A stretch of DNA of 64,000 bases, taken from VXMO01 sp034422835 (GTDB lineage Bacteria; Chloroflexota; Dehalococcoidia; UBA6926). This document shows, one piece after another, positions 34,348 through 42,835 of this stretch. A program made the translations under genes and the position numbers. The stretch's first letter is position 1. Each line of letters opens with the position of its first letter. The stretch spans positions 1 to 64,000 of the forward strand of contig DAOUJJ010000014.1 of the NCBI GenBank assembly GCA_034422835.1, written 5' to 3'. The notes under the pieces were generated by a model, which ran no database searches, had not been told where the DNA came from, and saw only the letters and a program-made list of their open reading frames with translations.

Positions 34348-35160
34348 TTAGGAAAGCTGCCGTGATTTCTTGTAAGCCGCCGTAACCGCCTGCGTCACCG
34401 CCGCCCGCAGCCCGCCGTCCTCAAGCGCCGCGATTCCCTCCGCGGTTGTGCCGCCGGGAGACGTGACCATATTCCGCAGCGTGGCGGGATGCAGGTCTGA
34501 TTGGTTGGCCAAAGCGGCTGACCCAAGCAGTGTCTGGCGGGCAAGCAGCTCCGCCTGGTCGCGCGGCAGGCCGACGTGGACGCCGGCATCGATGAGCGCC
34601 TCAAGGAAGAGGAACACGTATCCGGGCCCGCTGCCGCTCAGCGCCGTCGCCATGTCGATGTAGTGCTCATCGTGGACTTCCAGTTCACGTCCCATCGCGC
34701 CGAGTATCCGCCGCGCCATATCGCGCTGGGGGTGGGTCACGTCCGGCGTCGCAGTCCACACGCTCATGCCGTGGCCGATCTGCGCGGGGGTGTTGGGCAT
34801 CACGCGAACGATCTGCTCGCAGCCCGTCAGTTCCCGCAGCCTCTCGATGCGGACCCCCGCTGCGATGGAGAGATACGGGCCGGGAACAACGTTGCCCCTC
34901 TTGAGGTCGGAAAGGGCGTCGATGTGCTGTGGTTTGAGCGCGATGACGGCAAACCCGTTGGAGACGATCTTGGCCGCGTCATAATTATCGGAGACGACGT
35001 TCACGCCATGTTTCTGTGCCAGGTAATCGCGGCGCTCGCCGTCGATCTCGCCGACGGTGATCTCCGTGGGCGCGGCAACCTCGTTCCGGATGATGGCGGT
35101 GATCATGGCTTCCGCCATGACGCCCCCGCCGATGAATGCAATCTGCGGCACGATCCTCAA
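34348..35160 (-). CDS. proC: Pyrroline-5-carboxylate reductase
   Basis: The last step of proline synthesis, NAD(P)H-dependent. The 270-residue protein starts with the dinucleotide fold IAFIGGGVMAEAMI, has VRVMPNTPAQIGHGMSVW in the middle, and ends with the signature PATLRNMVTSPGGTTAEGIAAL. The family-C repeat separates it from yggT. Confidence 0.96.
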   Translation of the reverse strand: MRIVPQIAFIGGGVMAEAMITAIIRNEVAAPTEITVGEIDGERRDYLAQKHGVNVVSDNYDAAKIVSNGFAVIALKPQHIDALSDLKRGNVVPGPYLSIAAGVRIERLRELTGCEQIVRVMPNTPAQIGHGMSVWTATPDVTHPQRDMARRILGAMGRELEVHDEHYIDMATALSGSGPGYVFLFLEALIDAGVHVGLPRDQAELLARQTLLGSAALANQSDLHPATLRNMVTSPGGTTAEGIAALEDGGLRAAVTQAVTAAYKKSRQLS

Positions 35161-35264
35161 CCTCCGTTACCCCAAAGTATAACGGCCATCCATCCCCTAT
35201 ACTGTAGAAGCGCCCCTAACGCCTCGCGCAATTGCCAACGGGGCAGGGCGCGATTCACCAGCGC

Positions 35265-35340
35265 TCCGCGGTAGCTCAGTAGGTAGAGCGGTCGGCTGTT
35301 AACCGATTGGTCGTAGGTTCGAGTCCTACCCGCGGAGCCA
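35265..35340 (+). tRNA. tRNA-Asn (GTT)
   Basis: A 76-base cloverleaf with acceptor arms TCCGCGG/CCGCGGA, D-loop AGCTCAGTAGGTAGAGC, anticodon loop CTGTTAA, TΨC GGTTCGAGTCC and encoded CCA. The following CDS starts 22 bases after the CCA. Confidence 0.97.
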
Positions 35341-35361
35341 TTTCAACAAGGGGAGACGGGG

Positions 35362-37611
35362 ATGACAACTGCGTATCGTGAACTCGGCAAGTCGGCTGCC
35401 CGCAAGGACGGACCGGAAAAGGTCACGGGCGGCGCGGAATACACGGTGGACGTGGCGCTCCCCGGCATGCTGTGGGGCAGGGCGCTCCGCAGCCCGTACC
35501 CCCACGCCCGTATTGTCAGCATTGACACCGCACAGGCGGAGGCCCTCCCCGGCGTCCACGCCGTCCTGACCGGAGACCACCCCCTCATCAAGGGAGTGCG
35601 GATCGGCAGACGCCTGTATGACGTGCCCGTTCTCGCGCAGGGAACGGCGCTCTTCATCGGCGACAAGGTGGCGGCGGTGGCAGCCGAGACGAAAGACCTG
35701 GCCGACGCCGCGCTCGACTTGATCGAGGTTGAGTACGAGGAACTGCCGGCGGTGGCGGACGTTCGCTCCGCCCGCGCCGATGACGCGCCCGTCCTGCATC
35801 CCGCTCTCAACTCCTATGAGGGACTGCCCGCGCAGGTTGAGGGACGCCATCTGAATCTCTTTGCCCATCAGCAGTGGACAAAGGGCGACGTCGAGGCCGG
35901 TTTCGCGGAGGCGGACACCATCGTCGAGGCGGACTACTCGCTCTCCAAGGGACACCAGGCCTACCTTGAATCGCACAACTGCGTGGTCAGGGCCGAGCCG
36001 GACGGCCGCGCGGAGATCTGGGCCAGCAACAAGGCCCCCTTCAACATGCGCGCGCAGATGTCGCAGGCATACGGCATCGAGGCCGACTCCATGAAGGTCA
36101 ACCCCACGTACATCGGCGGCGACTTCGGCGGCAAGGGCAGTTCCATGGACGTTCCCCTCGCCTACGCGCTGTCCATGGCCGCGGGCGGGCGTCCCGTCAA
36201 GATGGTCATGGACTACACGGAGGAACTGCAGGCGGCCAACCCGCGCCACGGCGGCGAGGTCAGGATCCGCGCGGGCGTCAAGCGCGACGGCACGCTGGTT
36301 GCCTGGCACGCGGAGGCGTTCTGGAACAGCGGCGCGTACGGCGGATTCAAGCCCGTGCCCACCGCCAACCTCGTCGGGGCGCAGCACCTTGCGGGCGGGC
36401 CGTACCGCATCCCCCACGTCCGCATCGATTCATGGCAGGTGTATACCAACTCCGTGCCCGGCGGCCACTACCGCGCCCCGGGCGAGCCGCAATCGATCTT
36501 CGCGGCAGAATCCCACATGGACTCCCTCGCCCGCGCCATCGGCATGGACCCGCTGGATTTCCGCCTGACCAACATGATCGGCGAGGGCGAGGAAACACCG
36601 ACCGGCCACCACTTTGTCGACCTGCGCGCGCGTGAGACGCTGGAGGCCGCCGTCGCTGAGGCCGCCTACCACGAGGCGCGACCGCAATACGTCGGGCGCG
36701 GGATGGCGATGGCCGACCACGGCGCGCCGGGCGGCGAAACCCATGCCACCGTGACCGTTCTCGATTCCGGCGACGTGACCGTTGAAACGCCGCTGTTCGA
36801 GCAGGGCGCGGGGCAGTACACCATCCTGGCGCAGGTGGTCAGCGAGGAGATCGGCGTGCCCGTTGAGCGCATCAGCGTCGTGCCGCGCGACACGGACAGC
36901 GTCTCATTCGACTCCGGCATTGGCGGCAGCCACACCACACGGCTCATCACCGTCGCGGGGCATGAGGCCGGGTCTTTGGCGCGGCAGCGCCTGCAGCAGC
37001 TCGCCGCTGAACTCCTCGGCTGGAACGAGGAGGCGATCGCGGCGCGGGACGGGCAGCTCGTCAACGAGAACTCAGGTGAATCCATCCCCATCGCAGACCT
37101 CGTCGCACGCGCCGGCGCGCCCGTCGTCGCCCGCGGCCACGTGCAGGACACCTCGCCGTCCCCCATGACGTCATTCGGCGCGCAGATTGCAGAAGTCCAC
37201 GTCGACCCTGACACGGGGCAGGTCACGCTGCAGAAATTCACGACGGCGCATGACGTGGGAACGATCATCAACCCGGTTGGGCACCAGGGCCAGCTTGAGG
37301 GCGGCGTGGTGCAGGCCATCGGCTTCACGCTGATGGAGGCGCTGGAGGTGGACGAGAGCGGCCGCGTGGCCAACCCGTCCCTTGCGGAGTTCAAGATTCC
37401 GACGGCCGTCGATCTGCCTGAGCTGCGGACGGTGCTCGTGGAAGCGCCGAGCGGCTCCGGCCCCTACAACATCAAGTCCGCCGGCGAGAGTTCCAACACC
37501 CCCACCGCCGCCGCCATCGCTAACGCCATCGAGGACGCCATCGGCGTCCGCATCCGAGATCTGCCAATCACGGCAGAAGCAGTGTACCGGGCGCTCCAAA
37601 ACAAGGCGTAG
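35362..37611 (+). CDS. Molybdenum hydroxylase large subunit, CoxL/XDH-like
   Basis: A 749-residue molybdopterin-cytosine-dinucleotide subunit of the xanthine dehydrogenase family. The N-terminal domain opens GKSAARKDGPEKVTGGAEYT. The cofactor domain has YIGGDFGGKG, GGHYRAPGEPQSIFAAE, FEQGAGQYTILAQVVSEEIG and the active-site glutamate motif as SAGESSNTPTAAAIANAI. No CO-dehydrogenase-type active-site loop was recognised, so the substrate is unknown. The FAD (CoxM) and 2Fe-2S (CoxS) subunits are not adjacent. It lies alone between a tRNA and a terminator. Confidence 0.9.
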   Translation: MTTAYRELGKSAARKDGPEKVTGGAEYTVDVALPGMLWGRALRSPYPHARIVSIDTAQAEALPGVHAVLTGDHPLIKGVRIGRRLYDVPVLAQGTALFIGDKVAAVAAETKDLADAALDLIEVEYEELPAVADVRSARADDAPVLHPALNSYEGLPAQVEGRHLNLFAHQQWTKGDVEAGFAEADTIVEADYSLSKGHQAYLESHNCVVRAEPDGRAEIWASNKAPFNMRAQMSQAYGIEADSMKVNPTYIGGDFGGKGSSMDVPLAYALSMAAGGRPVKMVMDYTEELQAANPRHGGEVRIRAGVKRDGTLVAWHAEAFWNSGAYGGFKPVPTANLVGAQHLAGGPYRIPHVRIDSWQVYTNSVPGGHYRAPGEPQSIFAAESHMDSLARAIGMDPLDFRLTNMIGEGEETPTGHHFVDLRARETLEAAVAEAAYHEARPQYVGRGMAMADHGAPGGETHATVTVLDSGDVTVETPLFEQGAGQYTILAQVVSEEIGVPVERISVVPRDTDSVSFDSGIGGSHTTRLITVAGHEAGSLARQRLQQLAAELLGWNEEAIAARDGQLVNENSGESIPIADLVARAGAPVVARGHVQDTSPSPMTSFGAQIAEVHVDPDTGQVTLQKFTTAHDVGTIINPVGHQGQLEGGVVQAIGFTLMEALEVDESGRVANPSLAEFKIPTAVDLPELRTVLVEAPSGSGPYNIKSAGESSNTPTAAAIANAIEDAIGVRIRDLPITAEAVYRALQNKA

Positions 37612-37630
37612 CGGCCATCCCAAAAAGAAA

Positions 37631-37662
37631 GGTGGGTGCGCCGAAAGGCGCACCCACCTTTT
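37631..37662. terminator. Bidirectional terminator
   Basis: A twelve-base-pair stem GGTGGGTGCGCC/GGCGCACCCACC with GAAA loop, flanked by AAAGAAA on the left and TTTTG on the right. It can serve the oxidoreductase gene and the convergent surface-protein gene. Confidence 0.92.
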
Positions 37663-37681
37663 GATTACTTGTTAGGCGAGG

Positions 37682-38587
37682 CTACTGGCGGTTCTCCTCC
37701 TCATCCCCGCCATCACCGTCCCCGTCACCATCATCATCGGCGGCGTCTTCCTCGTCCCCGCCGTCATCGTCGTCACCATTCATGTCGCCGTTGTCATCAT
37801 CGCCGCCGCCCAGGTCAGCCATCGTCGGGCCGCCCTCGGGGCCTTCGTCTCCCTGTCCGCGCCTGCTCAGCAGGAAGTACGCGCCTGCGCCGAGCGCTGC
37901 CAGGACGATCAGTCCGATGATGATCCCGAGGATGCCGATTCCGTCCCCGGGTTCCTCAGGCGGCGGTGTGGCCGTGGGCGGCGCTGGCGGCGTGGTGGCC
38001 GTCGGCGCCGGCGGTGTGGCCGTGGGCGTGGGCGGCTCCGGCGTAGGCGTGGGTGTATTGGTTGGCACCGGTGGCGGCGGTGTTGGCGTGGGTGGCACCG
38101 GTGTCGGAGTTGCCGTTGCGGGGGCCGGCGTTGGTGTTGCTGTGGGCGGGATAGGTGTCGGCGTTGCCGTTGGCTCCTGTCCAGTCACCCTCACCGTGAA
38201 CACTAGGGACTCTACGGCTGGATTAGCATTGGACTCCTCGACAGTGACAGTCACTTTTGCAGTTCCCGCGCGAACCGCAACCAGCCTCACGTTCGAGCCC
38301 TGGATGGTGGCCTGTACGATTCCGGGGCGATCGACTTTAACGGAACCCGGGGTTCCTCCACCGAGATAGCTTGTCAGATCAACAAACTTTGCCGGTCCGT
38401 CTACAGCCAGATTCTGCGTGGGAGGGTTGCTGTTCTGCGCTGCCGCGGGAGTGACTGTTTGAACCATAAGAAACGCGGCGAAGATGGCCGCGATGCCGAG
38501 GATGATATACCTGGTTGCCGAGTGCGTCAGATGCGTGCGTGTGGTGGAGCCGAGCCACGAAACTGAGCGATAAAGTTCATTCTTCAT
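37682..38587 (-). CDS. Surface-anchored protein with Pro/Thr stalk and acidic tail
   Basis: A 301-residue membrane protein. Residues 27-50 form a signal-anchor-like segment (YIILGIAAIFAAFLMVQTV, then PAAAQ). A beta-rich extracellular domain (about 52-135) resembles bacterial Ig-like folds. A stalk of TPTP/PPTP repeats spans about 140-212. A second membrane segment (GILGIIIGLIVLAALGAGAY) is at about 216-240. The cytoplasmic tail ends with about 50 residues that are mostly Asp, Glu and Gly. AAAGGAAAG precedes the start. The function is unknown; the tail could bind metal ions or basic proteins (inference). Confidence 0.82.
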   Translation of the reverse strand: MKNELYRSVSWLGSTTRTHLTHSATRYIILGIAAIFAAFLMVQTVTPAAAQNSNPPTQNLAVDGPAKFVDLTSYLGGGTPGSVKVDRPGIVQATIQGSNVRLVAVRAGTAKVTVTVEESNANPAVESLVFTVRVTGQEPTATPTPIPPTATPTPAPATATPTPVPPTPTPPPPVPTNTPTPTPEPPTPTATPPAPTATTPPAPPTATPPPEEPGDGIGILGIIIGLIVLAALGAGAYFLLSRRGQGDEGPEGGPTMADLGGGDDDNGDMNGDDDDGGDEEDAADDDGDGDGDGGDEEENRQ

Positions 38588-38731
38588 GGACGCTGTACTT
38601 TCCTTTCCGCAGCCGCGCTCTGTCTAATCCTAGATGTCAGGCCTGTCCTGACAGTCCGCCTCCCCGCGTAGTGGGCGCGCATATGCTGCCCACGCGCAGC
38701 CATGACGGGTTGCATGACCCTTGTCCGTCAG

Positions 38732-38760
38732 ATTGTAGCAAGTGTCAACCGTACTCGCAA
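38732..38760 (-). promoter_or_regulatory. Possible promoter of the acidic-tail surface protein
   Basis: -35 TTGCGA (38755-38760), 17 bases, -10 TACAAT (38732-38737), minus strand. This leaves a leader of about 135 bases holding a GTCAGG/CCTGAC hairpin. The rest of the 262-base gap holds only the AGGAGG site of the next plus-strand gene. Confidence 0.4.
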
Positions 38761-38849
38761 CACTCACCCCCACTCCCGCCCCCAGAATGACACAGGGCCA
38801 CCTAAACTTGCAGTAGCGTATAGCAAACAACACGGCAGGAGGAGCACCG

Positions 38850-39089
38850 ATGGCAGGCCTTGACCGCGCGACGCTTGAATCAACCTTTAATAGACTCGTC
38901 TATGAACACAACACGACGTGGGTGAACGCGCTGAACCCCGATCACCCGGACTACAACCCCGTCCTGCGCCTGTCCGACCGGAACGAGCGGAAGAAGCACG
39001 GGGACACGCACGCGGACATGGAGGCGCGCATCAAGATCATCTGCTCCGCCATGCTGGACGTCATCGCTGAGAACAACCGGGCGCTATAG
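38850..39089 (+). CDS. Small hypothetical protein
   Basis: A 79-residue soluble, charged protein: MAGLDRATLESTFNRLVYEH at the start, HPDYNPVLRLSDRNERKKHG in the middle and a helical end. AGGAGG lies eight bases before the ATG, which supports a real gene. Its 3' end overlaps the convergent metallo-hydrolase by six bases. I do not recognise the family. Confidence 0.7.
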   Translation: MAGLDRATLESTFNRLVYEHNTTWVNALNPDHPDYNPVLRLSDRNERKKHGDTHADMEARIKIICSAMLDVIAENNRAL

Positions 39090-39923
39090 AACCTGCCAGG
39101 TGCGCTTGCCGTTGAGGCGCACGACGCGCCCGATGTTGGACCCCACCGGCATGTGCCCCGAGGCAACCGCGAGTCCCTCATCCTCAAGACGCTGGACCAG
39201 CGAGGCCCGCGTCTGCGCCGCCAGCGGCTTATCCACGTCAAACCCGACGTTCCATGAGGTCTCCGTCAACTGCGCGGCAACGTGGAACGCGTCGCCGATA
39301 AACATCGCCCTCTCGCCGCCGGAACTGATCAGAAAGCACTGGTGGCCGGGCGTGTGGCCCGGGGTGACGAACGTGGTGATCTCGTCCGTGATCGCCTCAT
39401 TGTCGCCAACAAGCTCCATCACGTTGAAGTCCCGCAGCGGGATGACGCAGTTCTCCATGTACGGCGAGTTGGGCAGAACGTCGGCGGAGGTGAAATACTC
39501 CCAGTCGCCCTGCGGGATGATGTACGTGGCGTTGGGGAAGGTGGCGCGGGGCGTGTCGCCGTCCCACGTGACGTTCCAGCCGACGTGGTCGCCGTGCAGG
39601 TGCGTGATGAGGACGCGTGAGATGTCGTCCGCGCTGATGCCCGCGCCGCTGAGCTGGTCCAGGAGCTTGCCGCTGATGCCGCCCATCGCCTCGAACGGCC
39701 CCTGCCCGAGGCCGGTGTCCACCAGCATGGTCTGCCCGCCGGAGCGAAGGGCAAAGAACCCCATCTGGAAGGGGAGCTGGCCGTCCGGCGTCATGGTGTC
39801 CTTGTAGGCGTCCCATGATTCAGCCGGAACATCGGGAAACACCATGGCGGGATCACGCGGCGCGGGCCCGATATCCACAAACGCCAGAATCTCAACGTTT
39901 CCAACCCTAATGCGGTCACCCAT
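39084..39923 (-). CDS. MBL-fold metallo-hydrolase
   Basis: A 279-residue metallo-beta-lactamase-fold enzyme with the zinc motif HLHGDHVGWN, upstream VDTGLGQGPF, a later His in FVTPGHTPGHQCF and Asp in FIGDAFHVAAQL. It resembles N-acyl homoserine lactonase-like and other lactone or ester hydrolases of the AHL-lactonase subgroup. The true substrate is not deducible. Confidence 0.9.
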   Translation of the reverse strand: MGDRIRVGNVEILAFVDIGPAPRDPAMVFPDVPAESWDAYKDTMTPDGQLPFQMGFFALRSGGQTMLVDTGLGQGPFEAMGGISGKLLDQLSGAGISADDISRVLITHLHGDHVGWNVTWDGDTPRATFPNATYIIPQGDWEYFTSADVLPNSPYMENCVIPLRDFNVMELVGDNEAITDEITTFVTPGHTPGHQCFLISSGGERAMFIGDAFHVAAQLTETSWNVGFDVDKPLAAQTRASLVQRLEDEGLAVASGHMPVGSNIGRVVRLNGKRTWQVL

Positions 39924-39973
39924 GGCGGGGACTCCTTTCGGTGATGCGCCGTCGCGGGGACGGGTGGGGGCGC

Positions 39974-40186
39974 TTAGGCGTAATAGAGGCGATCGCCCTT
40001 TGGCTCGGGCACCTTCTCCTTGCGCTCCTGCGCGACTTCTATCCAGAAGTCCATAGCTTCAGTGATGCTCTTGAGCGCCTCCTCATAAGTGTCCCCGTGC
40101 GCCATGCAGCCGGGGAGTTCGGGCACGTCGGCGACGTATACATCGTCCACGTTGCTCCAGTAGATGATGATTTCGTATTTCAGCAT
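39974..40186 (-). CDS. hicB: HicB-like antitoxin
   Basis: A 70-residue partial-RNase-H-fold protein: YWSNVDDVYVADVPELPGCMAHGDTYEEAL is the typical HicB core, divided here by position (start to residue 44), followed by a short helix and no DNA-binding domain. The start overlaps the hicA stop by one base. It neutralises the HicA mRNA interferase encoded just upstream. Confidence 0.88.
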   Translation of the reverse strand: MLKYEIIIYWSNVDDVYVADVPELPGCMAHGDTYEEALKSITEAMDFWIEVAQERKEKVPEPKGDRLYYA

Positions 40187-40437
40187 CAGTAGCCTCCTGG
40201 GATATTGTGCCTCTCGAGGTAGCGTCGAACCTGGCGAACCTGGTAGACCTTTGCCTGCCCGCGCAATGGCTGCAAATTTAGCTGATCCGGGATGCCGTCC
40301 ATGTAGAAGATGTGATGGCTTCCCTTGACCCGCTCCTTGAATCCAAGACGGCGCAGGTACGCGACAAGATCGCTGAATCGAATGTTAGCCGAACTGCCAT
40401 ACAAAATCCGTCGCGCAAGCCTGTCGTCCCCGTTCAT
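40186..40437 (-). CDS. hicA: HicA mRNA interferase toxin
   Basis: An 83-residue protein with the double-stranded-RNA-binding-like HicA fold: IRFSDLVAYLRRLGFKER, catalytic histidine region VKGSHHIFYM and LNLQPLRGQAKVYQVRQVRR. The toxin gene precedes the antitoxin, the usual hicAB order. As known for the family, it cleaves mRNA when HicB is lost. Confidence 0.9.
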   Translation of the reverse strand: MNGDDRLARRILYGSSANIRFSDLVAYLRRLGFKERVKGSHHIFYMDGIPDQLNLQPLRGQAKVYQVRQVRRYLERHNIPGGY

Positions 40438-40534
40438 CCACTAATCCTAACCCGTTTGACGCCTCCCTCAAACCCGCCAATCCTGCCGCCGCCGATGCTA
40501 TACTGCGGCAAATGACGCATGTGTGGGCTGGCTG

Positions 40535-41512
40535 ATGCGCCGAATCTATCTTGGCTCCACTGAGCCGCGCGTCGGGAAAACCGTGATTGCCTCGGCGCTC
40601 GCGCGTCTCGCAGGCGACGGCGCGGCTTTCCGGGCAGCCGCCCCGCGCGGCAGCGCCGCAGAACCCGACGATACCCGGCTTTTCCCCGCCGACCCGCCGG
40701 ACAACATTTCACAGCGTTTCCACGGCAACATCGACGCCGCGCGCGCCGCGCTTTCCAGCGCGGAATCCGGCGCGCAACTCTCCATCATCGACGGAACGGG
40801 GCTTGACGGCGGCAGCGTGGATGCCGCGCTGGCCGAGGCGCTGGATGCCGAGGCCTTTTTGGTCCTATGGTACGACGAACATTCGATGGGCGAGGGAGAC
40901 ATATCGAGCATCCGCGCGGCGGCAGGGCAGTTCGGCAATCGACTCTCCCATATCATCATCAACGCCGTGCCGGAACTGCGGATGCACTACGTGGAAACCG
41001 CTTTGCTGCCGGCCATCGCGGACGCCGGACTTCCTGCGGCGAGCGCCCTGAAGCAGGATCGAACCCTCAGCGCGCCGACGATGCGCGAGATCGTTGAACA
41101 CCTTGAGGCGGACGTGGTCGCGTACCCCGAAGGGCTGGACGTTCTTGTTCCGCGTGTCATGGTGGGCGCGCTGGCGCTGGACGGCGGCATCTACTACTAC
41201 GGACAGGCCGACGAGAAGATCGTCCTGACGCGGTGGGACCGCCCCGATCTCCAGATGCCCGCAATGGCCACCGACTGCCAGGGACTCATCCTGACGGGCG
41301 GGCAGGGCCCCATTCCGTATGTGCAGAATCGCGTCGATGAACTGCGGATACCGGTCGCCGTCGTGCCCGGCGGCACCATAGCAACGGCAACGCGCCTGAG
41401 CGACGGCGCGCTTGGCGAACGCGGGCAGATGCACCCGGACAAGGTGGCGGTGATGGCCGCTTGCCTGGAGGACACAGCACTCGCGAAGGAATTGCCGGCG
41501 GTCTCCGCATGA
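40535..41512 (+). CDS. BioD-like P-loop plus DRTGG domain protein
   Basis: A 325-residue protein. The N-terminal P-loop is IYLGSTEPRVGKTVIASALA, like BioD and the N-terminal part of long Pta proteins. The C-terminal half is a DRTGG domain (SAPTMREIVEHLEADVVAYP, VPRVMVGALALDGGIYYY, CQGLILTGGQGP, PVAVVPGGTIATATRL). No phosphotransacetylase domain follows. It overlaps the DUF3090 gene by four bases, so the two are coupled. A regulatory or sensing role is possible; the function is unknown. Confidence 0.85.
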   Translation: MRRIYLGSTEPRVGKTVIASALARLAGDGAAFRAAAPRGSAAEPDDTRLFPADPPDNISQRFHGNIDAARAALSSAESGAQLSIIDGTGLDGGSVDAALAEALDAEAFLVLWYDEHSMGEGDISSIRAAAGQFGNRLSHIIINAVPELRMHYVETALLPAIADAGLPAASALKQDRTLSAPTMREIVEHLEADVVAYPEGLDVLVPRVMVGALALDGGIYYYGQADEKIVLTRWDRPDLQMPAMATDCQGLILTGGQGPIPYVQNRVDELRIPVAVVPGGTIATATRLSDGALGERGQMHPDKVAVMAACLEDTALAKELPAVSA

Positions 41513-42051
41513 CGGAAGCCGACGACGCTCATATCCTCGGCCCCGCGGATCAATTTGCGATTGAGGCCGTAGGTGAGCCGGGCGATCGGCGTTTCAGAAT
41601 CCTCGTGCAGGGTCCGGGCGGCGACGCGACGATCTGGCTTGAGAAAGAGGACATGAGCCGCCTCGCGCTGTCCGTCGAGCGGCTGCTCCAGATGGTCCAG
41701 CGCAACGTTGAGGAGGCCGCGTCTCGACAGACGAACATGCAGGAGCTGCCAACGGAGTCATCGTCGCAGTCTTTTGAGTTTCAATCCGGCTCATGGGCCG
41801 TGGGGTACCTGGAATCTGCCCACGTGATCGAGTTCCAGGCGCACGATATAGAGGATGAGGAGGACTCCCAGCCCCGCCTGCGCTTCTGGGCGACCATGGC
41901 GCAGAGCCAGGATTGGTCGGCCCGGGCGCTGGAGGTCTACTCAGCCGGCCGTCCCCGCTGCCCGCTGTGCCACGGCCCCATGAACCCGGGAATGAACCAC
42001 GTCTGCCCAATGACCAACGGACACCACACCGTCACCGCGGGCGGCCAGTAG
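41509..42051 (+). CDS. DUF3090 family protein
   Basis: A 180-residue protein of the DUF3090 family known mostly from actinobacteria (DQFAIEAVGEPGDRRFRILV, then WLEKEDMSRLALSVERLL). It ends in a zinc-knuckle-like tail (CPLCHGPMNPGMNHVCP). ATG 41509 overlaps the previous stop. The SCO1664-like gene follows; the two families are neighbours in actinobacteria too. The biochemical function is unknown. Confidence 0.88.
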   Translation: MTEADDAHILGPADQFAIEAVGEPGDRRFRILVQGPGGDATIWLEKEDMSRLALSVERLLQMVQRNVEEAASRQTNMQELPTESSSQSFEFQSGSWAVGYLESAHVIEFQAHDIEDEEDSQPRLRFWATMAQSQDWSARALEVYSAGRPRCPLCHGPMNPGMNHVCPMTNGHHTVTAGGQ

Positions 42052-42088
42052 CAGGCCCGCCGCAGCAGGGCAGCATCCCCCTTCGGAC

Positions 42089-42832
42089 ATGACTGCGTCC
42101 GGGAATTACACCTACGCGAATCCTGAACCGGATATCGTCGCGGCAATTCGCGACGGCGATTTCGTCGATATGCGCCCCCATCCGTATGGCTCAAACGCCG
42201 TCTTTACCGGTCTGATTGAGGGACGGGCGGGGCAGGCGAGGGTCATCTATAAGCCGCAGCGAGGCGAGGCGCCTCTGTGGGATTTCCCGCCGGGAACGCT
42301 GTATTTAAGGGAGTGCGCGGCATTCGAGTTGAGCCGCGCGCTCGGCTGGGACATGGTCCCGTTCACCATCGCGCGGGATGGACCGTACGGAATCGGCGCG
42401 GTGCAGATCTTCGTTGAGCACAACCCGGCGGAGACGTATTTCACGCTCCGAAATGAGTACCGGACAGACCTGCAGCGGATGGCCTTATTCGACGCGCTCG
42501 CCAACAACGCCGACCGCAAGGGGAGTCATTGCCTGCGTGATGGATCCGGCCGGTTGTGGGGCATCGACCACGGCCTGATGTTCAACCAGGACTACAAGCT
42601 GCGCACGGTGATCTGGGACTTTGAGGGAGAGCAGATACCCGACGATATGCTCAGCGACCTTCAGGACCTGCGCCCCCGCGTCGAGGATGGCGCGGACTGC
42701 GCCGTCCTGCTTGCCGCATTCCTCTTCGAGGAAGAACTGGAAGCCCTGCGAGACCGGCTGAACGTCCTGCTGGAGGAAAGAATCTTCCCAATCGCCGGCC
42801 TCGGCCGCAACGTCCCCTGGCCACCGCTGTAA
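42089..42832 (+). CDS. SCO1664-family kinase-like protein
   Basis: A 247-residue protein. RVIYKPQRGEAPLWDFPPGT matches the nucleotide-binding lysine region, LFDALANNADRKGSHCL the catalytic-loop-like segment, and WGIDHGLMFN the metal-binding DxG-like segment, in the PI3/4-kinase-like fold. It is last in a three-gene unit after DUF3090. The substrate is not known. The convergent monophosphatase gene ends three bases away. Confidence 0.86.
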   Translation: MTASGNYTYANPEPDIVAAIRDGDFVDMRPHPYGSNAVFTGLIEGRAGQARVIYKPQRGEAPLWDFPPGTLYLRECAAFELSRALGWDMVPFTIARDGPYGIGAVQIFVEHNPAETYFTLRNEYRTDLQRMALFDALANNADRKGSHCLRDGSGRLWGIDHGLMFNQDYKLRTVIWDFEGEQIPDDMLSDLQDLRPRVEDGADCAVLLAAFLFEEELEALRDRLNVLLEERIFPIAGLGRNVPWPPL

Positions 42833-42835
42833 GAC

